Below are positions 33,228 through 40,848 of a DNA stretch of 64,000 bases, piece by piece. Position 1 is the stretch's first letter, and each line of letters starts with the position of its first letter. Both the position numbers and the translations under genes were made by a program. Location of the stretch: contig JACJNW010000034.1 of assembly GCA_014695195.1 (NCBI GenBank), positions 181,944 to 245,943 of the forward strand, in the 5' to 3' direction. This stretch comes from Cyanobacteria bacterium FACHB-DQ100 (lineage in GTDB: Bacteria; Cyanobacteriota; Cyanobacteriia; Leptolyngbyales; Leptolyngbyaceae). Under the pieces are notes generated by a model. That model was not told the origin of the DNA. It did not search any database and worked only from the letters and a program-made list of their open reading frames with translations.

Positions 33228-35471
33228 ATGGAAAAATCGCTGGCTGTGGAAACTTTGTTCTCGCTCGATCACATTGAATCGCAACATCAGACACAGGTAG
33301 GCGAACAAGCACTACAGCTGAGTGCGATCGCTCAGAAAGGATTTCCAGTGCTTCCGAGCGTCGTGTTAGCGGCAACCCGGTTTCGTCACTTTCTCGAAAC
33401 AATTCACTGGTTGCAGCCCTTGTTTGCCGATTTGCCTTACTCCTCTTTGCGTCTGAATCTCGAAGACTCACAGCAGCTTCAAACGATCGCTCGGCAAATT
33501 CGCCCAACGATTCAACATGCCGAACTTCCAGAAGACTGGATGTTAGAAATCGAGAGCGCAATTGCACAGGTAATTGCACAGGTAATTGTACAGTTGCCCG
33601 ATTTAGGCGCACCCTCGGCTGTGATTCTGCGTCCGTCGATCGCGCTCGATGCGCCACTTTCTAGCCAAGAACTCTGTGATTTAATCGAGCCGCAAATTTG
33701 CACTCTAGAGATGAACGACTTGGCGATCGCGCTCAAGCAACTGTGGGCAGAACTATTTCGGGCGCAAAATCTGGTTTATTGGCAAGGCGCAAAGCTTGAA
33801 CTCCAGCAAATCCACTTCGCAGTGCTAATTCAACCGATCGCCAGCGTCACGGCATCCGGTTCGCTGCAAGGTCAGCCGCCCCAGTGGGAAATTGCGGCAG
33901 CTCGCGGATTAAATTTTGCGATCGCACGGGGCGAAGTGCAGCCAGAACTCTATCAGATCTCCGAAGATCAGATTCAACTAAAGCAAGCAGGACGACAAAC
34001 GATCGCCTATCACATTCAAGCTGGAACGGAACCACTCGCACGATCGCACCTCAGCGAAGTCGCGCCAGTTTTGCAGCCCCCTCAGCAAGAAGCCCTCTGC
34101 ACTCTCGCTCAAACCTTGCAATTCCCTATTGCTTTAGAGTGGCAGTTGTTTGACTCACACCTCTACATCACCACGGCGCGAAACCCTGCCCCGACGGTCT
34201 ATCCAGATCCGATTCCGTCGCATTCAGATCAGGCGATCGTTTTCGGACTGGGGGCGGCTCCCGGACAAGCGATCGCCCCTGCCTTCGTGCTGAGCGGTCT
34301 AGAATTACCAGACACCCCGGTTCCAGCAGGTTCTGTGCTGGTCACTCCAATGATTTTGCCCAGTTGGATTCCCTTGCTCAAATACGCCGCTGCGATCGTC
34401 TCGGAGCAGGGTGGAATGACTAGCCATGGGGCAATTTTGGCGCGAGAAATGGGGATTCCCGCGATCGTAGGAGCGCAAGAAGCCACAAAACGAATTCACA
34501 CGGGAGATACGATCGTCGTTAATGGAAATACTGGATCAGTTACACTCACTCACCCAACGGTTCAAGCTTCACCAAAATCAACGCGAATAGAGCAGACTTG
34601 GAATACAACTGCCACAAAATTGATGATTAATCTCAGTCAAGTCGATTCAATCGCAGATGCAGAGAACATCAATATTGATGGAATAGGATTATTAAGATCA
34701 GAGCTAATGCTAGGAGGAATGCTAGAGGCGCTTGATCAAGACCGATTAGCTGAACAGATTCAGCAATTTGCGCGATCGTTTGCGCCTCGTCCGGTGTTTT
34801 ATCGCAGTTTAGATTTGCGATCGCACGAGTTTCAAGTTACGCCACCGGAAGCGAATCCCATGCTGGGAATGCGCGGGACACTGAGTTATGTTCGGCATCC
34901 GGAGCGCTTTGATCTTGAGCTTGCTGCGCTTGAACAAGCGTTACAAGCAGGCTGCTCTAATTTGAGATTGATTCTGCCGTTTGTGCGAACAGTCGAAGAA
35001 TTTGTCTTTTGTCGTCGCCGAGTCGAGCAAGCGGGATTGTTGGGTTATGCTCAATTTCAGCTTTGGATTATGGCAGAAGTGCCTTCCGTATTGTTTCTGC
35101 TGCCGGAGTATGTCGAGGCAGGTGTTCAGGGAATTTGCATCGGGACGAGCGATTTAACTCAGCTAATTCTTGGAGTCGATCGCGACCAAAGTGCGATGGT
35201 ACAGGCATTTGATGAAACTCATCCTGCGGTAATGAATGCGATCGCTCAATTGATTCAATCGGCGCATCGCTTACAGATCCCCTGCTCGATTTCAACCCAA
35301 GCGCCGATCACGTCTGAGCTGATCGATCGCTGGATTGAGTGGGGAGTTGATGCGATCTCAGTCAATTTATCGGTTGTAGATATGGCGCATCGAGCGATCG
35401 CACGTGCAGAACAGCGCATGCTATTGAATGGGGTACGCGAACAATTCGGGGACTCGCGATCGCGCCTCTAA
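33228..35471 (+). CDS. PEP synthase-like protein with degenerate ATP-grasp domain
   Basis: This 747-residue protein aligns with phosphoenolpyruvate synthase in overall order. An N-terminal PPDK-N-like domain has its key ATP-grasp motifs eroded (VRSSA-type motif reads ILRPSIALDA). The swivelling domain is intact, with H400 in EQGGMTSHGAILAREMG. The C-terminal PEP/pyruvate barrel has LLRSELMLGG, EVPSVLFLL and GTSDLTQLILGVDRD. The barrel position normally holding the catalytic Cys (ICGQ-type motif) reads S689-T-Q, with C686 three residues earlier. ATG 33228 is chosen because the upstream 59 codons lie in the comF promoter/antisense region. It may be a divergent enzyme or a regulatory paralogue. 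Confidence 0.8.
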   Translation: MEKSLAVETLFSLDHIESQHQTQVGEQALQLSAIAQKGFPVLPSVVLAATRFRHFLETIHWLQPLFADLPYSSLRLNLEDSQQLQTIARQIRPTIQHAELPEDWMLEIESAIAQVIAQVIVQLPDLGAPSAVILRPSIALDAPLSSQELCDLIEPQICTLEMNDLAIALKQLWAELFRAQNLVYWQGAKLELQQIHFAVLIQPIASVTASGSLQGQPPQWEIAAARGLNFAIARGEVQPELYQISEDQIQLKQAGRQTIAYHIQAGTEPLARSHLSEVAPVLQPPQQEALCTLAQTLQFPIALEWQLFDSHLYITTARNPAPTVYPDPIPSHSDQAIVFGLGAAPGQAIAPAFVLSGLELPDTPVPAGSVLVTPMILPSWIPLLKYAAAIVSEQGGMTSHGAILAREMGIPAIVGAQEATKRIHTGDTIVVNGNTGSVTLTHPTVQASPKSTRIEQTWNTTATKLMINLSQVDSIADAENINIDGIGLLRSELMLGGMLEALDQDRLAEQIQQFARSFAPRPVFYRSLDLRSHEFQVTPPEANPMLGMRGTLSYVRHPERFDLELAALEQALQAGCSNLRLILPFVRTVEEFVFCRRRVEQAGLLGYAQFQLWIMAEVPSVLFLLPEYVEAGVQGICIGTSDLTQLILGVDRDQSAMVQAFDETHPAVMNAIAQLIQSAHRLQIPCSISTQAPITSELIDRWIEWGVDAISVNLSVVDMAHRAIARAEQRMLLNGVREQFGDSRSRL

Positions 35472-35485
35472 ACTTTAAAGATCCC

Positions 35486-35516
35486 TAGACTGTGACAATA
35501 GGTAGACTGTGACAAT
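35486..35516. repeat. 17-bp-period direct repeat before the fur-like gene end
   Basis: TAGACTGTGACAAT occurs at 35486-35499 and again at 35503-35516, in the gap between the convergent PEP-synthase-like and Fur-family genes. It may be a simple duplication; no function can be assigned. Confidence 0.5.
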
Positions 35517-35520
35517 TCGA

Positions 35521-35916
35521 TCAAAGTCCCTCGGTTTTTGCTTGGCAACGATCGCACATGCCAAAAAATTCCAGCATGTGATAGTAAATTTTGAAGCGGT
35601 GCGATTGATTCAACTGTTGTTCTAACGCATGAACGGGACATTCATCGATCGCCACGGATTCACCGCACTGCAAACAAGTTAAATGATGTCGATCTTCCTG
35701 GATTAAGCCATAAAGCGATTCACCATTTGAGAGCGTTCGCACTTGCACCATGCCTTCTAGCTTCAAAGCCTCTAACGCTCGGTACACCGTTGCCAATCCC
35801 ATTCCCTGATCGCGACTCCGCAATTCGACATAGAGATCTTGAGCAGAAATCGATCGGTTGAGACTCTTGAGAATATTGAGAATGCGGTCTTGGCTACGGG
35901 TGCGCTGGGTTTTCAT
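35521..35916 (-). CDS. Fur-family metalloregulator, probably Zur
   Basis: This 131-residue regulator has an N-terminal winged helix with the Fur-family recognition segment MGLATVYRALEALKLEGMVQV and a C-terminal metal-binding/dimer domain. Structural zinc pairs are CLQCGE and CDRCQA; the HHLTCLQCG and DECPVH residues supply the sensing site. MKTQRTRSQDRIL at the start and the DECPVH motif resemble cyanobacterial Zur rather than the iron Fur, so zinc-dependent repression is likely, but PerR or another class is not excluded. It is divergent from purS, with about 92 bp between them. Confidence 0.85.
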   Translation of the reverse strand: MKTQRTRSQDRILNILKSLNRSISAQDLYVELRSRDQGMGLATVYRALEALKLEGMVQVRTLSNGESLYGLIQEDRHHLTCLQCGESVAIDECPVHALEQQLNQSHRFKIYYHMLEFFGMCDRCQAKTEGL

Positions 35917-36008
35917 GTTGATAAATTGTAGAGATCAATGCCGTTTTGAATCAACGCAGTCTTAGAATAGATAGGTTTTCAGAACGTTTCACCATTAGGA
36001 CAGCGATT

Positions 36009-36275
36009 GTGACTCAAAAATTTCAAGCTCAGATCTATGTTACTCTTCGTCCTTCGGTCTTAGATCCCGCAGGGACGGCGGTGCAGTCAGGATTGGCGCA
36101 CATGGGCTACTCTAACGTGGAGCAAGTCAGAATCGGGAAGTATGTGGAATTGTCGCTGACAGCCGAGAGTGAAACGGCAGCACGAGAGCAGTTGGATGTG
36201 ATTTGTGATCAGTTGTTGGCGAATCCGGTAATTGAGAATTATCGGATTGAGCTTCAAGCACTGGCGGCGGTTTAA
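36009..36275 (+). CDS. purS: Phosphoribosylformylglycinamidine synthase subunit PurS
   Basis: This 88-residue small subunit of the PurL-PurQ-PurS complex makes FGAM in purine synthesis and bridges PurQ and PurL for ammonia transfer. The family pattern is clear: FQAQIYVTLRPSVLDPAGTA, GYSNVEQVRIGKYVEL and a C-terminal LLANPVIENYRIE. I chose GTG 36009, because the upstream in-frame extension from 35946 overlaps the divergent promoter and is not conserved. purQ follows 81 bp downstream, with a repeat element between them. Confidence 0.92.
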   Translation: MTQKFQAQIYVTLRPSVLDPAGTAVQSGLAHMGYSNVEQVRIGKYVELSLTAESETAAREQLDVICDQLLANPVIENYRIELQALAAV

Positions 36276-36304
36276 GTTGGTTGGCTTCGTTTTGAGTGAT
36301 TTGT

Positions 36305-36338
36305 GCCCCCTAAATCCCCCACGAGTGGGGGACTTTAA
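36305..36338. repeat. Single-ended copy of the GCCCCCTAAATCCCCCA repeat
   Basis: GCCCCCTAAATCCCCCA is followed by CGAGTGGGGGACTTTAAAA. It sits between purS and purQ, ending just before the purQ ribosome binding site, and forms a hairpin CCCCCACGAGTGGGGG in the mRNA. It could affect purQ expression relative to purS. Confidence 0.75.
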
Positions 36339-36356
36339 AAGTTAAGGAGGATCGCG

Positions 36357-37055
36357 ATGAAATTTGGGGTTTTAGTGTTTCCGGGATCGAACTGCGATCG
36401 CGATATTGTCTGGGTGACAGAAGGGATACTCGGTCAGCCGACTCGAATGATTTGGCATGAAGAAAGTGATTTGTCTGATATTGATGTCGTCGTGGTTCCG
36501 GGTGGATTTAGCTATGGGGATTATCTCCGCTGTGGAGCGATCGCTCGGTTTTCTCCGGTGATGCGATCGACGATCGATCATGCTAACGCTGGAAAGTTAG
36601 TTCTTGGCATTTGTAACGGGTTTCAAGTGCTAACCGAAGCGGGATTGCTGCCGGGTGCATTGGTACGAAATCGGGATTTGCATTTTATTTGTGATCGTGT
36701 TCCTCTGCGGGTGGAGCGGAATGATGTGGTGTGGACGCAGAATTACCAGAAAGGTCAAGTCGTCGAGTTCCCGATCGCGCACGGGGAAGGCAGTTATTAC
36801 GCCGATGCGGAGACGTTGAAATCGCTCGAAGATCACGATCAAATTCTCTTCCGCTACTGTGATCCGGCGGGCAATCTCACACCCGAAAGCAATTCTAATG
36901 GCTCACTCAATCACATCGCTGGCATTTGTAATCGTCAGGGCAATGTGTTGGGCATGATGCCGCACCCGGAACGCGCTTCCGATCGCGCTCTCGGTTGTGT
37001 GGATGGATTAGCGCTGTTTGAAAGCATTCTCAAAGCGGTTCCAGCGTTGGTGTAG
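36357..37055 (+). CDS. purQ: Phosphoribosylformylglycinamidine synthase subunit PurQ
   Basis: This 232-residue class I glutamine amidotransferase subunit supplies ammonia to PurL. The nucleophile Cys lies in [16 protein letters not shown] and the His-Glu pair in [29 protein letters not shown] opens the protein as in all PurQ. A strong ribosome binding site AAGGAGG (36344-36350) lies 6 bases before the ATG. It is the second gene of the pur pair with purS; purL is not in this window. Confidence 0.95.
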   Translation: MKFGVLVFPGSNCDRDIVWVTEGILGQPTRMIWHEESDLSDIDVVVVPGGFSYGDYLRCGAIARFSPVMRSTIDHANAGKLVLGICNGFQVLTEAGLLPGALVRNRDLHFICDRVPLRVERNDVVWTQNYQKGQVVEFPIAHGEGSYYADAETLKSLEDHDQILFRYCDPAGNLTPESNSNGSLNHIAGICNRQGNVLGMMPHPERASDRALGCVDGLALFESILKAVPALV

Positions 37056-37155
37056 TACCTCTTCCGGTTCAGCAAATTCAATAATTTTGGGGCATCACTG
37101 ATCCCGATCCGAAAAATTTGCGTCAGAATTTTTGTATCGAATCAGTGATTGCGCT

Positions 37156-37758
37156 ATGCACCTTCGTTTTTCTCAAGACATTGAATCTTTGTTAAAGCGA
37201 CTGTCTGAGGAGCCATTAACGATCGCGGCGATTCTAGCTGAAACTTCAGAACGTGGTTTTTGCTTGGTGATCGCGCTTTTGGTGATTCCGTTTTTGTTTC
37301 CGGTTCCGCCTGGATTGACGGGAGTTCCAGGAACGGGGTGCATTTTATTAGGGATGCAGATGGCACTAGGGAAGCGATCGCCTTGGTTGCCAAAGAAATT
37401 GGCGCAGTTTCGATTCCCGACTTTTTTTGCACGGGAGTTGCTAAAAAATATTCGACGAGTGACGCGTATCTTAGAAAAAATTACGCGTCCTCGTCTCAGA
37501 CGAATTGCATCGAATCCGCATATCTGGCAGTTCAATGGATTGTGCATTACTTGGTTAGCCATTTTGCTCATTGCACCGATTCCATTTACCAATCCATTTC
37601 CAACGATCGGGATATTGCTTTTAGTGGTGGCAATGCTCGAATCTGATGGATTGTTGATGTGTGTGGCTTATGGGCTGACTGCCTTGATTACTGCCATTTG
37701 TGCTGTTATCGTTTACTTGCTTTGGAAAGCGCCAGACTTAATCAATCAATGGCTTTAA
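37156..37758 (+). CDS. ExoD-family membrane protein
   Basis: This 200-residue membrane protein of the ExoD (exopolysaccharide synthesis) family has family motifs LKRLSEEPLTIAAILAETSERG, LLVIPFLFPVPPGLTGVPGTG and MALGKRSPWLPKKLA, then three C-terminal membrane segments (LAILLIAPIPFTNPFPTIGI, LLLVVAMLESDGLLMCV and the last hydrophobic run). ATG 37156 matches the family start; an upstream in-frame TTG at 37132 is less likely. The family was named from rhizobial exopolysaccharide mutants, but its biochemical role is not established. It converges with the DUF1499 gene, overlapping by 17 bases. Confidence 0.85.
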   Translation: MHLRFSQDIESLLKRLSEEPLTIAAILAETSERGFCLVIALLVIPFLFPVPPGLTGVPGTGCILLGMQMALGKRSPWLPKKLAQFRFPTFFARELLKNIRRVTRILEKITRPRLRRIASNPHIWQFNGLCITWLAILLIAPIPFTNPFPTIGILLLVVAMLESDGLLMCVAYGLTALITAICAVIVYLLWKAPDLINQWL

Positions 37759-38251
37759 GCTGAGCGCGAATCGCCTCGATCCGCTGGCGATTCACTCCGA
37801 GGTCTGATTCTCCGAGGCGAGAAGCTGATCGCACCTGAATCACATTTGCAGGGTTGTCTAGGTAAAATTCCACATCATCCACAAAGCCCATGATCTTAGA
37901 GGTAAATTCTGCGTAGATATAGTTATCTGTGGCTTTGATGATTTTTGTACGAGGTAGGGATTCAATGGTTTGTTTCAACTTAGCGATCGCTGCTTCAGGC
38001 GAAACGGCATAGGAAATCGGTGCGATCGCGTGGGTTGAATCGGTGCTAAAGCTATTGACACAGTTTGGTGTACTTGGACATTCTGCCAAGCGATCGTTGT
38101 TTAGTCCTAAAGTTGTCGGACGAGTTCCTGAAAATGAAAACAGAGTTGCGATCGGAGGATTTAACGGAAGTGCCATTGCACTTGCACTCACTCCAAACCA
38201 ACACAAGGATGCAATTAAGACCAATAGGGCAGTACGTTTCAGCATAGACAT
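37742..38251 (-). CDS. Secreted DUF1499 protein
   Basis: This 169-residue protein has a signal peptide (TALLVLIASLCWFGVSASAMA). A DUF1499 domain follows with NDRLAECPSTPNCVNSF (two conserved cysteines) and the central IKATDNYIYAEFTSKIMGFVDDVEFYL, split across residues about 105-135, ending with RSASRLGESDLGVNRQRIEAIR. Homologues occur in cyanobacteria, plants and proteobacteria with no assigned reaction. A good ribosome binding site (AGGAG) lies before the ATG at 38251. Localisation in the lumen or periplasm is inferred from the signal peptide. Confidence 0.87.
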   Translation of the reverse strand: MSMLKRTALLVLIASLCWFGVSASAMALPLNPPIATLFSFSGTRPTTLGLNNDRLAECPSTPNCVNSFSTDSTHAIAPISYAVSPEAAIAKLKQTIESLPRTKIIKATDNYIYAEFTSKIMGFVDDVEFYLDNPANVIQVRSASRLGESDLGVNRQRIEAIRAQLKAID

Positions 38252-38337
38252 CTCCTAGTGTATGGATAGAATCAGGAAGCTCCAGGATTCGGATTGCTAG
38301 ATTAGAGAAAAGCAGATCGCACCGCCTCTTACCTATC

Positions 38338-38952
38338 ATGCAACCTAGCGAATTTAAGACGAACTCCTGCAAATTAACATACACCACAAGAAAAACGCGG
38401 CATTGTCGAGTATCTTGGCTTATGGGCATCGGGTGTACCGCGCTGATATTGGCGACAACGGGATGCAAACAGATTAGAGAGCGATTTCCTGATTTTCCAA
38501 TTCTTGAGCCTCCTTCCTCTCAGCCGTCAACTCCTCCAACGCCAGCACAATCGACCACCACAGCACGAATTGAGGCGGCAGTCCATCAGCAAATTAATCA
38601 AGTCCGGCAGCAAGATGGATTATCGGGATTGAAAAACAACGATCAACTCGCAGCAGTGGCTCGACGATACAGCAAGCAAATGGCAGAGAAGAATTTTTTC
38701 AGCCATACCAGTCCTGACGGGACGACCCCCGCCGATCGTGTTCGTGCCGATCGCATTTTTTATATTGCTGTCGGTGAGAATTTGTTCAAAGGCACAAATG
38801 TGGCTCAGCCCGCACCCGCAGCAGTCGAGGGGTGGCTGGATAGTCCAGGGCATCGAGAGAACATTCTGCGTCCGATTTATGCTGAGACTGGAGTAGGAGT
38901 TTGGAAAAAGAACAATACTTACTACATCACACAACTGTTTCTGCGTCGGTAA
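38338..38952 (+). CDS. CAP/SCP-domain (YkwD-like) lipoprotein
   Basis: The C-terminal 130 residues form a CAP domain: QQINQVRQQDGLSGLKNN, MAEKNFFSHTSPDG (conserved His), VGENLFKG and WLDSPGHRENIL. The N-terminus has a lipobox LATTGC with the acylated Cys at residue 43 from the first Met. If the Met at 38422 is the true start, the signal peptide is of normal lipoprotein length, so that start is plausible. A Pro/Ser/Thr-rich linker joins the two parts. CAP proteins are secreted and their bacterial roles are largely unknown. It is divergent from the DUF1499 gene. Confidence 0.9.
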   Translation: MQPSEFKTNSCKLTYTTRKTRHCRVSWLMGIGCTALILATTGCKQIRERFPDFPILEPPSSQPSTPPTPAQSTTTARIEAAVHQQINQVRQQDGLSGLKNNDQLAAVARRYSKQMAEKNFFSHTSPDGTTPADRVRADRIFYIAVGENLFKGTNVAQPAPAAVEGWLDSPGHRENILRPIYAETGVGVWKKNNTYYITQLFLRR

Positions 38953-38992
38953 ACAATGAGGCAAATTGCTTTAAAGTGCTGCAATTGAAAAA

Positions 38993-39024
38993 AGCTGTCT
39001 TCTCCAGTTAGAGATCAGACAGCT
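38993..39024 (-). terminator. Rho-independent terminator of the minus-strand ATPase gene
   Basis: AGCTGTCT (38993-39000) and AGACAGCT (39017-39024) pair perfectly; on the minus strand the stem is followed by a T-run (TTTTTT). It lies downstream of the AAA+ ATPase gene, beyond the repeat copy at 39060, and can end that transcript. Confidence 0.6.
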
Positions 39025-39059
39025 ACCGAATTAAACATAGAATGCGACAGATCATACTC

Positions 39060-39090
39060 AAAGTCCCCCATTCTGGGGGATTTAGGGGGC
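39060..39090. repeat. Single-ended copy of the GCCCCCTAAATCCCCCA repeat
   Basis: AAAGTCCCCCATTCTGGGGG is followed by ATTTAGGGGGC. This is the inverted orientation of the same end found at 23912 and 36305, located between the CAP lipoprotein and the ATPase gene. Confidence 0.75.
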
Positions 39091-39139
39091 GAGAATCTGT
39101 CGCATCCACAAATCAATCTGGTAAGCTAATTCATTGGAT

Positions 39140-40351
39140 TTACACGAAACGGTGATTAAACTCGCACATGAGATCAACTCGACCTTTTCGTAACATTGCC
39201 GGATCAAGTCGCTCAGTGGTGTTACAAGTCATTAGCACGACTAACTTCTGCTCTAGCTCAAAGTTGCCAACACTCACGACGCTCTGATACAGCGTTCCAT
39301 CGAGCAAGCTGAGAATGTGTTCTGTCTTATTGTTCGATTGAGCAATCTCAGTCGATCGATCCTGTGCTAAGTTATCTGCCTCATTGATGATCAGACAAAT
39401 CCGTTCCAAATAGCTTGGTGGCACAAAGTTTTCAACCGCATCATGATCCAGAATGAAGATCACATAACCCAGTGGAACTAGAACCTCTTTGGCGATCGCT
39501 TGCGTCCAAGCAGTTTTACCGGTTCCTGGATCACCATGCACCAATACAGCTAATCGATGTTGATTCATCACCGTTTGCTGTACGGTGTCCGCAAAGGCTT
39601 GAATCTCTGGCGGAAAGTCCCGGACTGCAAACTGGGCGTGAATTTGCCCGACGCGGCTTTGATAGCCACTCAGCATGACGGCTAATCCATAAGTAGACTT
39701 TTGGATGAGCGGAGCCATGTTTTTTGCCATCAGCGTCCAGTAGCGTCGTCCGCGATCGACATAATCAATTTGTAACCACACTTCATGCGCTGACCAGTAA
39801 GCATAAGCGCTACTGACGATATCCAGTCGATCCCAATTTTCAAACCGCTCTACAGGAAAATAAAACGATCGATCCAGATAGCTTTGCATGATTAAATCCG
39901 GTCGCCCCAGAATTGCGAGGGTTTGGCGGATTGTGGTTTCTTGTAAGCGCGTGAGAACGTAGTCGATCGGAATGTTGTTGCGGCTGACAATCTGACGAAT
40001 CGGGGTTTCTACGCTGAGCGTGTCTCGATAGCGATAGTCGGGATAAGGCGGATCAGGCGTGAGATAGTTCCAAACTTGATCAATCTCGCCGCGAGTGTAG
40101 GACGAAAATAAATTGATCGCGTTTGACCACCAGGCTTGATGACTGCGTCCTAAAGCATCTGCGATCGTGCTGACGGCTCCCATCATTCGGCGGTTTAATT
40201 CTTCTGAGTCCTCTTGGGCTAGCTGTAGAAAATAGCTCCAGTCAAAATCGCGATTCAACGGTCGCCAACCTGCCGCCAGTAAACTTTGTCCTTTCTGTTT
40301 ATTTTGGTTGAATTGATTGAACTGATTAAAGTTAAAGTCAAAGTCTTGCAT
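39140..40351 (-). CDS. AAA+ ATPase with unique N-terminal domain
   Basis: This protein has 403 residues. The first 20 are Phe/Asn/Gln-rich (DFDFNFNQFNQFNQNKQK) and are followed by about 230 residues with no family I recognise, rich in Trp, Tyr and Arg. The C-terminal 150 residues are an AAA+ module: Walker A GDPGTGKTAW, a Walker B-like ICLIINEADNL where the usual first Asp is Asn, sensor-1 LMTCNTTERLDPAMLRKGR with the likely Arg finger. BCS1/FtsH-like ATPases are the nearest fold, but there is no protease domain. Its start overlaps the tail of an upstream frameshifted pseudogene. Confidence 0.7.
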   Translation of the reverse strand: MQDFDFNFNQFNQFNQNKQKGQSLLAAGWRPLNRDFDWSYFLQLAQEDSEELNRRMMGAVSTIADALGRSHQAWWSNAINLFSSYTRGEIDQVWNYLTPDPPYPDYRYRDTLSVETPIRQIVSRNNIPIDYVLTRLQETTIRQTLAILGRPDLIMQSYLDRSFYFPVERFENWDRLDIVSSAYAYWSAHEVWLQIDYVDRGRRYWTLMAKNMAPLIQKSTYGLAVMLSGYQSRVGQIHAQFAVRDFPPEIQAFADTVQQTVMNQHRLAVLVHGDPGTGKTAWTQAIAKEVLVPLGYVIFILDHDAVENFVPPSYLERICLIINEADNLAQDRSTEIAQSNNKTEHILSLLDGTLYQSVVSVGNFELEQKLVVLMTCNTTERLDPAMLRKGRVDLMCEFNHRFV

Positions 40352-40765
40352 AGTTCAAAAATCTCAGGTTGGGTTCAATCCAGAGAGAACGGGCTTCCGG
40401 CGAAAAGATCAGGTCGCGGCTGTAGGATGCAAACAACAGAACCAGTCGGGATAAAGATTCATTAACTGATTCGCTTTCGGTAAAGAATCATGAACATTAA
40501 TGCGATTAAGATAAATCTGAATCAGGTAAATCCAAAATTGCGTAATGGTTTCGTGATAGCTAGCGTTGGAGTTGATTCAATACCATGAGCCTGATTATAA
40601 CGCTGGATTCCGTAGCGAATTTGATCAATGACGGTTAACGGATCGGGGATTAGAGAGCACAATGCTACGGTGAAATGAGCGGAATGCTTCCACTGCAACC
40701 GTTCTAAGGCGCGATGCTCAAAGGTTTGAACGAGTTTGACGATTTCATTTCGTATCGTATTCCTC
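40338..40765 (-). pseudogene. Frameshifted conserved cyanobacterial hypothetical gene
   Basis: On the minus strand three successive frames join into one recognisable protein. From about 40765: LVQTFEHRALERLQWKHSAH then RYNQAHGIESTP. After a shift near 40556: SYHETITQFWIYLIQIYLNR. After a second shift near 40435: SYSRDLIFSPEARSLWIEPN, ending at TGA 40340-40338. This is the layout of a conserved cyanobacterial family that I know only as hypothetical. No ATG opens the first part. Two frameshifts make a dead gene more likely than a sequencing error. Its last codons overlap the start of the ATPase gene by 14 bases. Confidence 0.65.
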
Positions 40766-40848
40766 TAAGATTACTTTTATACTACATTCATAATACAAGC
40801 TTGTCAATTTGCTTTAATCGCTGCACTTGATAAAATCCAGAAGCTTGT

